A stretch of DNA of 54,000 nucleotides, taken from NCBI GenBank assembly GCA_900542675.1, contig UQOT01000004.1, forward strand, positions 1-54,000. Direction: 5' to 3'. The notes under the pieces were generated by a model that was not told the DNA's origin, searched no databases, and was given only the letters and a program-made list of their open reading frames with translations. Source of the DNA: an uncultured Eubacteriales bacterium (lineage in GTDB: Bacteria; Bacillota; Clostridia; Monoglobales; Monoglobaceae). The translations under genes and the position numbers were made by a program. How positions within the stretch are numbered: position 1 is the stretch's first letter; the number at the start of each line of letters is the position of its first letter. Positions 16,906 to 24,926 of the stretch are shown here, in pieces.

Positions 16906-18102
16906 ATGAAAACTGCAAGAAGATTTATTACATTAATTGTTTTTATAGCTTTTCTGGCTGCGGGATTTGCTGCGGTTGTAATCCTCCCTAAGGATGAAAG
17001 CAGCGCAAAACAGGAAAACAGAAATTTGGCGGAATTCCCGCAGTTTAGCTTTGAGCGGCTTGTGTCGGGTCAGTTTATGAGTGAGTTTGAAACGTTTTTG
17101 TCGGACAATGTCGGGTACAGAAGCGTGTTTACAAACATTTCATCGGAGTATAAGAGCAAAAAGGGCATTAACAGCTACGGCAAGGTGGTTGATACCAAAG
17201 GTGACCTTGGAACAGGCTCGACCACAAAAAGTCAGCTTTTGGTCACAGACGATAGGGTTATGGAGGTTTACCGCGTTGATAATGATGCGAGACGCGAGTA
17301 TTCGGATATGGTTAACTTTTATGCTGAAAAGCTCCCGGCAAGCGTCAAACTCTATTCGATGATTATACCGACGCAAATCGACTTTATTCCGTTTTATAAC
17401 ACTGTCGGGGACAGCCAAAAGGACAGCATCGACTATTTTTACGGAAGTTTTAATCAGCGGGTTAAGAACATAAATGTGTATGACACGCTTAAAGAGCATT
17501 TTAATAATAACGAATACGTATACTTCAGAACCGACCACCACTGGACTCAGCTCGGGGCATATTATGCCTACCGCCAAATGGGTAATGATATGGGCTTTGA
17601 GCCGCAGCCTATCGAAGGTTTTACCAAGGGAGAAGTCAAGGACTTCACGGGATATCTCTTTGGTCAGGCACAGGCGCCGTACCTTGCGGAGCATAAGGAC
17701 ACAATTGAGTATTACAAAAACGCAGTCAACGATATTGAATTTAAGGCAGTGACATACAGCTATATTCCCGGACAGGAATTTGACTACAAGGGCAAGATGT
17801 TTGATTTAAGCAAGGGACAATCTTATACGATGTTTTTGGGCGGTGACCAGCCGTATATCGAAATTGACACCGCGTGTCCGACGGCAAAAACCCTTGTAAT
17901 GCTTAAGGACTCATACTCAAATGCACTCATTCCGTGGCTTGCCTGCTCGTACAACAAAATTATAGTAATCGACGCAAGAACGTACGACCGAACGATAACC
18001 GATATATTAAATTCGATACCGATAAACGATTTCTTAATTACCAATTATATTATGGGCACGAACTTTAGGGATTACATCAAAATGTGCAGGAATATATATT
18101 GA
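16906..18102 (+). CDS. DHHW-family (AlgJ/AlgX-like) polysaccharide acetylation protein
   Basis: This is a 398-residue membrane-anchored extracytoplasmic protein with an N-terminal transmembrane helix (about 7-28) and an SGNH-like fold. It carries QENRNLAEFPQF after the anchor, and the naming motif TDHHWTQLGAYYAY at about 206-219. A C-terminal MLKDSYSNAL block is expected to hold the active serine. Partners of MBOAT proteins with this fold transfer acetyl groups onto exopolysaccharide or wall glycans. The operon with the upstream MBOAT gene supports that role. The target glycan is unknown. The ATG follows AAAGGGGAT. Confidence 0.9.
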   Translation: MKTARRFITLIVFIAFLAAGFAAVVILPKDESSAKQENRNLAEFPQFSFERLVSGQFMSEFETFLSDNVGYRSVFTNISSEYKSKKGINSYGKVVDTKGDLGTGSTTKSQLLVTDDRVMEVYRVDNDARREYSDMVNFYAEKLPASVKLYSMIIPTQIDFIPFYNTVGDSQKDSIDYFYGSFNQRVKNINVYDTLKEHFNNNEYVYFRTDHHWTQLGAYYAYRQMGNDMGFEPQPIEGFTKGEVKDFTGYLFGQAQAPYLAEHKDTIEYYKNAVNDIEFKAVTYSYIPGQEFDYKGKMFDLSKGQSYTMFLGGDQPYIEIDTACPTAKTLVMLKDSYSNALIPWLACSYNKIIVIDARTYDRTITDILNSIPINDFLITNYIMGTNFRDYIKMCRNIY

Positions 18103-18162
18103 AAACAACCCACTATATATTAACGCTTTTGTTATTATTTTGTTGGAATTTTGTAATTTCTC

Positions 18163-18191
18163 TTTACAAAATTGTAATAATGTGATATAAT
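18163..18191 (+). promoter_or_regulatory. Promoter of veg
   Basis: TTTACA (18163-18168), 17 bases, TATAAT (18186-18191). Confidence 0.65.
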
Positions 18192-18222
18192 ATAAAAAAT
18201 GCTGTGAAAAGGGGTTGGATAC

Positions 18223-18552
18223 TTGTACGGTCAGAATGATTTATCAAAGATCAAGTCCAGTCTAACCGACAATGTTGGTCATAAGGTCAGATTGACGGCA
18301 AAGAAAGGCAGAAAGCAAATAATCACGCGCGAAGGTGTTATCGAAAGCACTTATCCCAGTATCTTTACTGTAAAGCTGGATAACCAAAGTGAGTTCTTCA
18401 CGTCTGAGCGCAGAGTATCTTACAGCTATACAGATGTTCTTACAAAGTCTGTCGAGCTCGTTATCTATACTCCCGAGGAAGGTACCGAACCGTTTTTCGC
18501 CGAAAAGGCTGAAAATGATGATGCGGTTGTTGGTATGGAGGACATTGTTTAA
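18223..18552 (+). CDS. veg: Veg family protein
   Basis: This is a 109-residue Veg homologue, a small protein highly expressed in vegetative Firmicutes and linked in B. subtilis to biofilm matrix gene control. It aligns with Veg through LSKIKSSLTDNVGHKVRLTA, KGRKQIITREGVI, TYPSIFTVKLD and RRVSYSYTDVLTKSVELVIY. It starts with TTG behind AAAAGGGG; no ATG fits. The C-terminal about 25 residues are an acidic extension beyond the B. subtilis protein (about 86 residues). It is monocistronic, with its own promoter and a terminator. Confidence 0.93.
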   Translation: MYGQNDLSKIKSSLTDNVGHKVRLTAKKGRKQIITREGVIESTYPSIFTVKLDNQSEFFTSERRVSYSYTDVLTKSVELVIYTPEEGTEPFFAEKAENDDAVVGMEDIV

Positions 18553-18603
18553 GTGTCTCCGCAACGGTTTTTGCTTGCAGCAAAGACGCACCTTTGCTGC
18601 ACT

Positions 18604-18628
18604 AAAGCCCCAATCGGGGCTTTTTTGT
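18604..18628 (+). terminator. Intrinsic terminator after veg
   Basis: AAGCCCC/GGGGCTT stem with an AATC loop followed by TTTTTTG. A second hairpin, GCAGCAAAG/CTTTGCTGC, lies just before it (about 18577-18600). Confidence 0.9.
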
Positions 18629-18704
18629 TTTGCCGCTTTACTTCATTGTATCATATTTGTTAGAAAAATTTAACATTAGACCGTATAAACACAAGGCGCA
18701 CTGC

Positions 18705-18733
18705 TTGACTTTTTTAAAAATCACGTGTATAAT
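18705..18733 (+). promoter_or_regulatory. Promoter of rny
   Basis: TTGACT (18705-18710), 17 bases, TATAAT (18728-18733). Confidence 0.65.
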
Positions 18734-18791
18734 AAATAGGTGAATTCTATGCTGACACAGAAAATTTACGATAAGGAGGTGCTTTAAGACT

Positions 18792-20363
18792 TTGACTTTA
18801 ATATGGATTTTAATATTGGCAGCCGTTGTGATTTTGGGGCTTTTGGGCTCATTTATCGCGTTTAAGTACGGCTATTCATATAGAAAAAAATTCGCGGAGC
18901 TTAAAATAGGCAGCGCCGAGCAGGAAGCGGAGCGCATTTTAAGCGAAGCGGCAGAAGCCGCCGAAAGAGATGCGGATAACATTAAAAAGGAAAAATTGCT
19001 TGAAGCAAAAGAGGAAATACATAAATCGCGTACAGAACTCGAGCGCGAGATAAAAGAAAGAAGAAATGAAATTCAGCGACAAGAAAGACGTGTACAGCAA
19101 AAAGAAGATACAATAGATAAGAAAAATCAAATGATTGAGAAGAAGGAGGAGCAAATTCAAAAGAAATATAACGAAATTGAAGAGCTCCAGGCGGAGACGG
19201 AACGCGTTAAAAAGCTGCAGATTGCGCAGCTTGAGAAGATTTCAGCTATGACCGCCTCACAGGCGAAGGATCTCCTTCTTAAAGAAGTTGAGGACGATGT
19301 TAAGCACGAGTCCGCACTGCTGATAAAAACAGTGACGGAGCAGGCAAAAGAAGATGCCGAAGAAAAGGCAAAGCATATCGTAACCGGCGCTATACAGCGT
19401 TTTGCCGCAGACTATGTCGCAGAGAGCACCGTTTCGGTCGTTCCTCTGCCCGCTGACGAAATGAAGGGCAGAATTATCGGTCGCGAAGGCAGAAACATCA
19501 GAACTATTGAAACGCTTACAGGTATCGACTTAATTATTGATGATACGCCCGAAGCGGTTATCCTTTCCGGCTTTGACCCCGTAAGACGCGAGGTTGCAAG
19601 ACGTTCACTCGAAAAGCTTATTTCGGACGGCAGAATTCACCCGGGACGCATTGAGGAAATGGTTGAAAAATCTCAGAAAGAGGTTGACAGCATAATCAAG
19701 CAGGCCGGCGAAAGAGCCGTATTTGACACAAATGTTCACAATATGAACAATGAACTTATAAAGCTCATAGGCAGACTGAAGTTCAGAACAAGCTACGGTC
19801 AGAACGTACTCCAGCATTCCATAGAAGTATCACAGCTTGCCGGTCTTATGGCAGCTGAGCTCGGTGCTGACGTGACTTTAGCAAAGCGCGCCGGACTTTT
19901 GCACGATATAGGTAAGGCAATCGACCACGAGGTCGAGGGCTCGCACGTTACAATCGGCGCAGACGTTGCAAGAAAGTACAAGGAAAATGATAAGGTTATT
20001 CACTGTATCCTTGCGCATCACGGCGATATCGAACCGAATTCTATTGAGGCGTGCCTAATTCAAGCCGCAGACAGTATTTCGGCGGCAAGACCGGGTGCGA
20101 GACGCGAGAATTTGGAAAACTACATCAAGCGTCTTGAGCAGCTTGAGGAAATCTCGAACTCATTTGAAGGCGTTGACCGCTCGTTTGCAATCCAGGCCGG
20201 ACGTGAAGTACGTATTATGGTTAAGGCAGATATGGTCAGCGATGACGATACCGTTTTGATGGCTAAGGATATTGTTAAGAAAATTGAGGAAACTATGGAA
20301 TATCCGGGTCAGATTAAAGTTAACGTCATTCGTGAGCTCAGGGCAATAGAGTATGCCAAGTAA
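18792..20363 (+). CDS. rny: Ribonuclease Y
   Basis: RNase Y is the membrane-anchored endoribonuclease that starts bulk mRNA decay in many Firmicutes. The 523-residue protein has an N-terminal transmembrane helix (about 5-26) and a long charged coiled coil (about 30-175). A KH domain follows with GRIIGREGRNIRTIETLTG at about 226-244. The HD domain (about 335-430) contains the HSIEVSQL and LLHDIGKAIDHE motifs, including the metal-binding HD pair. It starts with TTG behind AAGGAGGTG. The length is normal. In place of the common neighbours (recA, ymdB), it is followed by secG. Confidence 0.97.
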   Translation: MTLIWILILAAVVILGLLGSFIAFKYGYSYRKKFAELKIGSAEQEAERILSEAAEAAERDADNIKKEKLLEAKEEIHKSRTELEREIKERRNEIQRQERRVQQKEDTIDKKNQMIEKKEEQIQKKYNEIEELQAETERVKKLQIAQLEKISAMTASQAKDLLLKEVEDDVKHESALLIKTVTEQAKEDAEEKAKHIVTGAIQRFAADYVAESTVSVVPLPADEMKGRIIGREGRNIRTIETLTGIDLIIDDTPEAVILSGFDPVRREVARRSLEKLISDGRIHPGRIEEMVEKSQKEVDSIIKQAGERAVFDTNVHNMNNELIKLIGRLKFRTSYGQNVLQHSIEVSQLAGLMAAELGADVTLAKRAGLLHDIGKAIDHEVEGSHVTIGADVARKYKENDKVIHCILAHHGDIEPNSIEACLIQAADSISAARPGARRENLENYIKRLEQLEEISNSFEGVDRSFAIQAGREVRIMVKADMVSDDDTVLMAKDIVKKIEETMEYPGQIKVNVIRELRAIEYAK

Positions 20364-20385
20364 ATAAGTAAATTTAAAAAAACTA

Positions 20386-20414
20386 TTGCATTTTGAATTT
20401 GTATGTGTTATAAT
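20386..20414 (+). promoter_or_regulatory. Promoter of secG
   Basis: TTGCAT (20386-20391), 17 bases, TATAAT (20409-20414). Confidence 0.6.
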
Positions 20415-20505
20415 ACAAAATACTGATGCTTTGTTACACAAGCAAAATCGCAAAATCTAAGAAAACACAATACGCTGACGCGGCGTATGAGGAGGAAGTT
20501 TTAAG

Positions 20506-21021
20506 ATGCAAACAGCTTTAGTAATCATCCACGTAGTAATAGCGGTTATTCTGACTGCAATTGTACTTATGCAGCACGGTAAGCAGCAGGGCTTATCAGG
20601 CGCTATTGCAGGCGGCGCGGAAACCTTTTTCGGCAAGAACAAAGGCAGAACCGTTGACGCTATGCTTAAAAAGTTTACAGCCGTGGTTGCTATATTGTTT
20701 ATTGTTTCATCGGTTGCTTTAACGACCGTATCCATTAACAAGTATAAAGCCGATAATACTCCGGCAGAGGACGAAAGCACTGAAGGCGAGAATGCCGGTC
20801 AGACAATCAACACCGATGAGAACGGAAACATTCTCAATGCTGACGGAAGTGTTATGACAGATGAACAGGGTAACCCGATAAATATTAACCAGCTCCAGAC
20901 CGCAGAAGGCACGGAAGGCGATGCTGCAGCGGCCGAAGGTGAAGCAGCAGTTGAGGGCGAAGCGCCCGCTGCTGAGGGTGAGGCACCCGCAGCAGAAGGC
21001 GAAGAACCGGCGGCTGAGTAA
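20506..21021 (+). CDS. secG: Preprotein translocase subunit SecG with long acidic C-terminal tail
   Basis: SecG is the small third subunit of the SecYEG channel. Residues 1-80 are a standard SecG: two membrane helices (about 4-22 and 56-76) around the conserved cytoplasmic loop LMQHGKQQGLSGAIAGG. Unusually, a tail of about 90 residues follows. It has a TDENGNILNADG/TDEQGNPI stretch and ends in repeats of the type EGEAPAA, very rich in Glu, Ala and Gly. Typical SecG is about 75-110 residues. By the usual topology the tail would be extracytoplasmic. It starts with ATG behind GGAGG. Confidence 0.93.
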   Translation: MQTALVIIHVVIAVILTAIVLMQHGKQQGLSGAIAGGAETFFGKNKGRTVDAMLKKFTAVVAILFIVSSVALTTVSINKYKADNTPAEDESTEGENAGQTINTDENGNILNADGSVMTDEQGNPININQLQTAEGTEGDAAAAEGEAAVEGEAPAAEGEAPAAEGEEPAAE

Positions 21022-21143
21022 GCTGATTAAACTGATTTGTTTAAATTATGAGGTTTGGGGGCAGGCGTTTGTCTGCCCTTTTGCTTTACAAAAACCGACG
21101 CGTACGGATTTTTGTCCTACGTGACGGTGACTTGGAGGATATT

Positions 21144-22094
21144 ATGAAAGATACAAAGTTATTCGTAGTTTTGCCGTGCTATAATGAGGAAGAGGTCCTC
21201 GGCGAAACCTCAAAGAGGCTTTTAGAGCTTTATAAGAATATGACGGACGACGGAATTATCGGCAGCGGCAGCCGCATAGTGTTTGTCGATGACGGAAGCC
21301 GCGATAAAACGTGGGATATAATAAGCAGTCTTTGTGAAAATCACGATATCTGCCGCGGCGTAAAACTCGCCCATAATGCGGGACATCAGAATGCTTTGCT
21401 TGCGGGACTTATGACTGTTAAAAATGAATGTGACTGCGCCGTATCAATTGATGCGGATTTGCAGGATGATATTAACGTAATTCCCGATATGGTTAAAAGG
21501 TTCGACAGCGGCTGTGATGTAGTTTACGGCGTACGTAGCGACAGAAAGACCGATTCGTTCTTTAAGCGCACCACGGCGCAGGGATTTTATAAGTTTATGT
21601 CGGCTATGGGTGTTGACGTTGTTTACAATCACGCCGATTACCGTTTAATGAGCCGCCGCGCTCTTAATGACCTCGGCGATTTTAAGGAGGTTAACCTGTT
21701 TTTAAGAGGTATAGTTCCGCTTATCGGATATAAGAGCGACTGCGTGTACTATGAGCGCGCGGAACGTTTCGCAGGTGAGAGTAAGTATCCGCTTAAAAAG
21801 ATGCTGTCGTTTGCATTTGACGGCATCACATCATTCAGTGTAAAACCGATAAAGCTTTTGTGGTCCATCGGTATCGTTGTGTGTTTGGCTGCAGTTATTG
21901 CGGCAATCTATACGCTTGTAAGCAAATTTTTCGGCTACACATCGGACGGCTGGGCATCACTTATGTGCTCAATATGGTTTTTGGGCGGAGTTCAGCTTAT
22001 ATCAATCGGAGTTATAGGAGAATATATAGGCAAGGTATACCGTGAGACAAAGGCAAGACCGAGATACATAATTGAAGAATACAAAAAGGACTAA
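21144..22094 (+). CDS. GT2-family membrane glycosyltransferase (GtrB/DPM1-like)
   Basis: This is a 316-residue glycosyltransferase of family 2, of the polyprenyl-phosphate glycosyltransferase kind that loads a sugar onto undecaprenyl phosphate at the inner face of the membrane. The N-terminal GT-A domain has FVVLPCYNEEEVL, FVDDGSRDKTW and the DADLQDD metal site. Two C-terminal membrane helices (about 235-256 and 273-292) are followed by the typical GEYIGKVYRETKARPRYIIEE end. I chose the ATG at 21144 because GGAGG lies five bases before it; a longer upstream frame lacks a site. It is followed 12 bases later by the SLH/M15 gene. The sugar is unknown. Confidence 0.92.
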   Translation: MKDTKLFVVLPCYNEEEVLGETSKRLLELYKNMTDDGIIGSGSRIVFVDDGSRDKTWDIISSLCENHDICRGVKLAHNAGHQNALLAGLMTVKNECDCAVSIDADLQDDINVIPDMVKRFDSGCDVVYGVRSDRKTDSFFKRTTAQGFYKFMSAMGVDVVYNHADYRLMSRRALNDLGDFKEVNLFLRGIVPLIGYKSDCVYYERAERFAGESKYPLKKMLSFAFDGITSFSVKPIKLLWSIGIVVCLAAVIAAIYTLVSKFFGYTSDGWASLMCSIWFLGGVQLISIGVIGEYIGKVYRETKARPRYIIEEYKKD

Positions 22095-22106
22095 GAGGTG
22101 AAATAT

Positions 22107-23528
22107 ATGAAGAAACGAATAATTTCAGCGCTGCTCACGCTTTGTATGAGCATATCGTGCATTGCGGCGTTTGCATACGAACCGAACTGGTGGGCGGTTG
22201 ATACCGTAAACGGCGCAAAAGAATACAGTCTTATATCAAACGAGTTCGACAACAAACCATACACCGACCCAATTACAAGAATTGACTTTATAAATGTTGC
22301 GGTCAATATATATACGACAATAACGGCTGAGGATATAACATCAAATGCAATTTCTCCGTTTTTGGATACGGATAATGTATTCCCTAATATGGCATACTAT
22401 GCTGGAATAATCAGCGGTGACGGCGAAGGACACTTCTTCCCGACCAACTATATAACGCGTCAGGAAATGTGCAAGGTTATAACAAGTATGCTGTCGGCGG
22501 CGGGCGTTTTGGGTCCGTACTTCCCGTCCGAGGGCGTGTTTGATGATATTCAGGATGCGTGGGACATAGACACGTGGGCAAGCGACTACGTGGCATTTAT
22601 GCTCGACAACGACCTTATGGCCGGCTATGACGGTTACTTCAAGCCGAAAGAATACGTATCGCGCGAAGAAGCGGCTATAATCGCCTACCGCTGCTATGTA
22701 AAGTACGGCAGAGAGGTTGAAGGCAAAATTCAGTCCGCGCTTAAAGCAGTCAGTGACTCAAACGGACGCGAAGTATATACGCTTAAAAAGACGGTTATGC
22801 AGAGCAACGGCTCGGAAATTGCCCTGCGCAACGCACCGGATAAACAATTGGTTACGCCGGGCGGTGAAATCATCGGCGGAGATCCGGTTACAGAGCCCGA
22901 CCCGGAGCCGATTCCCGACGGACACGGCGGATATGCGGCGAGCGGAACACCTCTTCAGGTTCCGGACGCGGACGGACTTTACGCACTTAAAACATACTCC
23001 GAAACATTGGCTACCGGTGAAGCAACCGATAAAGAGGTCAGAGTATTCGGCGACGTGGGCGTGAGATATAATTCCATTGAGGAAGCCGACGCGCATATGA
23101 CTGAGGTCATAGTTCCCGTTTGGGAGGTAAATGAAAATAACGAGCTTCAGACCGGCTGGCGCAAGTTTAAGATAAATTCCGTACTTGCCGAGGACGTTAA
23201 AGCGATATTTGGCGAGATATACAATTCACCCGAAAGACCACCCATTAAAGACGCGAGCGGATACGCGTGGAGAAGTCCGATGGCGGGCGGCAGTATGTCG
23301 GAGCACAACTACGGCACGGTAATAGACCTAAATTATAACGAAAACTACTGCGTATACAAGAGCGGTCAGCAAATCGGAACATTCTATGACCCCGATTCAT
23401 CAATATTTTCATTCTCACCGACAGGCGCAGTCGTTCAAACCTTCGCAAAATACGGCTGGCTCTGGGGCGGAAACGCATGGGTCAGCGGCACCAAAGACTA
23501 TATGCACTTTACCTACTTAGGAAAATAA
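22107..23528 (+). CDS. Secreted SLH-domain protein with M15-type D,D-/L,D-peptidase domain
   Basis: This is a 473-residue wall protein. It has a signal peptide (about 1-24) and two to three S-layer homology repeats at about 30-205, with the pieces FFPTNYITRQEMCKVI and YFKPKEYVSREEAAIIAYR. These would bind secondary wall polysaccharide. After a Pro/Asp-rich linker (about 250-290), the C-terminus is a VanY/M15_4-type peptidase. It has SEHNYGTVIDLN (zinc His and Asp) and ends WGGNAWVSGTKDYMHFTYLG with the second zinc His. It probably trims peptidoglycan stem peptides. The ATG at 22107 has AGAGGTG before it; the GTG at 22098 lies within that site. A terminator follows. Confidence 0.88.
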   Translation: MKKRIISALLTLCMSISCIAAFAYEPNWWAVDTVNGAKEYSLISNEFDNKPYTDPITRIDFINVAVNIYTTITAEDITSNAISPFLDTDNVFPNMAYYAGIISGDGEGHFFPTNYITRQEMCKVITSMLSAAGVLGPYFPSEGVFDDIQDAWDIDTWASDYVAFMLDNDLMAGYDGYFKPKEYVSREEAAIIAYRCYVKYGREVEGKIQSALKAVSDSNGREVYTLKKTVMQSNGSEIALRNAPDKQLVTPGGEIIGGDPVTEPDPEPIPDGHGGYAASGTPLQVPDADGLYALKTYSETLATGEATDKEVRVFGDVGVRYNSIEEADAHMTEVIVPVWEVNENNELQTGWRKFKINSVLAEDVKAIFGEIYNSPERPPIKDASGYAWRSPMAGGSMSEHNYGTVIDLNYNENYCVYKSGQQIGTFYDPDSSIFSFSPTGAVVQTFAKYGWLWGGNAWVSGTKDYMHFTYLGK

Positions 23529-23565
23529 AAAATTTGCTTTAAACAGGCTGTTAAAGCAAATTTTA
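23529..23565 (+). terminator. Terminator-like hairpin after the SLH/M15 gene
   Basis: A near-perfect stem AAATTTGCTTTAA/TTAAAGCAAATTT with an eight-base loop, ending in TTTT on the plus strand. Confidence 0.75.
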
Positions 23566-23585
23566 CAAAAAGGGGCTGTTAAGTG

Positions 23586-23628
23586 TACCTTCCATAAGAC
23601 AGTAATGTTTTATGGAGGGTATTTTTTG
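23586..23628 (+). terminator. Second terminator-like hairpin
   Basis: TACCTTCCATAA pairs with TTATGGAGGGTA (one wobble) and is followed by TTTTTTG, just before the promoter of the next gene. Confidence 0.7.
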
Positions 23629-23630
23629 TG

Positions 23631-23659
23631 TTGATTATACAAACGAGATATGATAAAAT
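23631..23659 (+). promoter_or_regulatory. Promoter of the DUF3788 gene
   Basis: TTGATT (23631-23636), 17 bases, TAAAAT (23654-23659). Confidence 0.5.
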
Positions 23660-23707
23660 TATAATAACAAGTGAAAGACAAATCGGAATTTGAACTTGGA
23701 GGGTATT

Positions 23708-24058
23708 ATGTTTGAAAGAATGCTGAATAAACAAGTTATACCAACAATAGAAGAAATGACGAAGTACTGTGCAGAAAATGCAGAACGCTTTGCTATGATA
23801 AATGATTGGTTGACAACTGCTTTTAGTACAGAACAGAAAATGGTTTTCCCTTATGGAAATAAATACGGTTGGGGAATAGGACATTATAAAAAGAAAAAGC
23901 TTATGTGTAATATATTTGCTGAAGCCGGTGCTTTTACAGTTATGATAAGATTAACAAATTCGCAACACGAAACGATTTATAAGGATTTGAACAAATATAC
24001 TCAAGAATATATTGATAATAAATATTCTTGTGGCTCTGGCGGCTGGATACATTATTGA
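23708..24058 (+). CDS. DUF3788 family protein, cut short by an in-frame TGA
   Basis: This is a 116-residue cytoplasmic protein of the DUF3788 family (function unknown). It shows the family core FPYGNKYGWGIGHYKKKKLMCNIF and ends at GGWIHY. The frame continues after the TGA at 24056-24058 for 19 more sense codons (to 24118). They read EHYEDIRKLLEVKC, which looks like the normal family C-terminus. The gene therefore seems to carry a single nonsense change, perhaps CGA to TGA, and is either a fresh pseudogene or slightly shortened. The ATG follows TTGGAGGG. Codon use is more AT-rich than its neighbours, which fits an accessory gene. Confidence 0.75.
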   Translation: MFERMLNKQVIPTIEEMTKYCAENAERFAMINDWLTTAFSTEQKMVFPYGNKYGWGIGHYKKKKLMCNIFAEAGAFTVMIRLTNSQHETIYKDLNKYTQEYIDNKYSCGSGGWIHY

Positions 24059-24150
24059 GTTATATGCCAAGAACATTATGAGGATATAAGAAAACTGTTA
24101 GAAGTTAAATGTTTGTGATGATTAACTCTAAGAATTTTAGGTATTATGGC

Positions 24151-24179
24151 TTGAAAAGGGCTATTTACTATGATATAAT
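24151..24179 (+). promoter_or_regulatory. Promoter of the leader peptide/RNHCP unit
   Basis: TTGAAA (24151-24156), 17 bases, TATAAT (24174-24179). The expected transcript has an untranslated leader of about 150 bases before the RNHCP start. Confidence 0.65.
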
Positions 24180-24228
24180 AATATTGTAAATATCAAACAT
24201 AAATAAACAATAGAAGGAGAAGTACTTT

Positions 24229-24267
24229 ATGAAAAACAAAAAATTATTAAAGGAGTCGGTTCACTGA
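24229..24267 (+). CDS. Twelve-residue leader peptide upstream of the RNHCP gene
   Basis: A short ORF, MKNKKLLKESVH then TGA, has its own good ribosome site (AAGGAGA, 24214-24220, nine bases before the ATG). It lies in the transcript leader between the promoter and the RNHCP gene, immediately before a hairpin that can involve the RNHCP ribosome site. The position is typical of an attenuation leader peptide. It could also be a stub of a lost gene. Translation is inference. Confidence 0.5.
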   Translation: MKNKKLLKESVH

Positions 24268-24330
24268 CCGGGAGGTCTGCGAACCTAAATCGTATTCCTC
24301 CCATAGGATTTTAAAATAATCTTTTGGAGG
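24268..24330 (+). promoter_or_regulatory. Alternative hairpins covering the RNHCP ribosome-binding site
   Basis: Three short segments can pair in two ways. GGGAGG (24270-24275) pairs with CCTCCC (24297-24302), and the same CCTCC can instead pair with the GGAGG ribosome site (24326-24330). A leader peptide ends directly before the first arm. This is the layout of translational attenuation as known from erm and cat genes. It is a structural inference from short stems. Confidence 0.45.
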
Positions 24331-24338
24331 AAATTAAA

Positions 24339-24767
24339 ATGAACCGTGAAAATAAACGGAAACAATACGAAAAAGGCTATTACAAAACACATAAATGCAA
24401 TGACATTTTCACTTGCAAGGTATGTGGACGCGAGGTTATCCCGGATGGTGCAGGAAGCGGTCACAGAAACCACTGCCCCAACTGCCTGTCAAGTCTGCAT
24501 GTAGATATTGAGCCGGGTGACAGAGCGTCCGATTGCGGAGGAATTATGGAGCCTGTCGCCGTGTGGGTGAGAAAAGGCGGAGAATGGGCAATTATTCACC
24601 GCTGCAAGCGATGCAGTGCTCTTTCGTCAAACCGTGTTGCGGCGGACGATAATCCGATGAAGCTGATGAGCATTGCTATGAAGCCATTGTGTGAGCCGCC
24701 GTTCCCTTTGGAGCGCATTGAGGAAATGACTACTCTTATGGGCGGCGACGGCAAGATATCAAAGTAA
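24339..24767 (+). CDS. RNHCP domain protein
   Basis: This is a 142-residue protein of the RNHCP family, named after a conserved Arg-Asn-His-Cys-Pro motif seen here in SGHRNHCPNCLSSLHVD. Two zinc-finger-like CxxC pairs are present (FTCKVCG and HCPNC), plus a later HRCKRCSALSSNR pair, so it probably binds zinc. The function of the family is not established; the fold resembles small ribosome- or RNA-associated zinc proteins. The ATG at 24339 has GGAGG at 24326-24330. Its expression looks controlled by the leader described just upstream. A strong terminator follows. Confidence 0.88.
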   Translation: MNRENKRKQYEKGYYKTHKCNDIFTCKVCGREVIPDGAGSGHRNHCPNCLSSLHVDIEPGDRASDCGGIMEPVAVWVRKGGEWAIIHRCKRCSALSSNRVAADDNPMKLMSIAMKPLCEPPFPLERIEEMTTLMGGDGKISK

Positions 24768-24776
24768 AGTTAAGAG

Positions 24777-24816
24777 CGTATACCGGACGGAATTATCCGT
24801 TCGGTATACGTCTATT
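24777..24816 (+). terminator. Intrinsic terminator after the RNHCP gene
   Basis: A 15-bp stem with one wobble (CGTATACCGGACGGA with TCCGTTCGGTATACG) around a short loop, followed by a T-rich tract. Confidence 0.85.
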
Positions 24817-24846
24817 TATAATTGGGATTTTGCGAGGTAATTGATT

Positions 24847-24912
24847 ATGAATAAAGAATGGTCTGGGCTTAATAAAACAATGCAAACGCAGATTAAAAAG
24901 AAGGACACTTAA
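24847..24912 (+). pseudogene. N-terminal stub of a DinB/DUF1569-like gene
   Basis: An ATG behind GAGGT opens a 21-codon frame, MNKEWSGLNKTMQTQIKKKD then T-stop. It resembles the first residues of a DinB-superfamily protein found in clostridia, as I remember it. The frame ends in TAA exactly where a GGAC..GTCC hairpin begins. The rest of the gene is absent, so this is read as a deletion remnant. The family call rests on a short match. Confidence 0.4.
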
Positions 24913-24925
24913 AAAAGTCCCTTTT
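24893..24925. terminator. Hairpin with T tracts at the end of the AraC gene
   Basis: GGAC(A)CTT/AAGTCC with A/T-rich flanks (AAAAAG before, CCCTTTTT after). It serves as terminator for the minus-strand AraC operon and possibly for the stub on the plus strand. Confidence 0.6.
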
Positions 24926-24926
24926 T

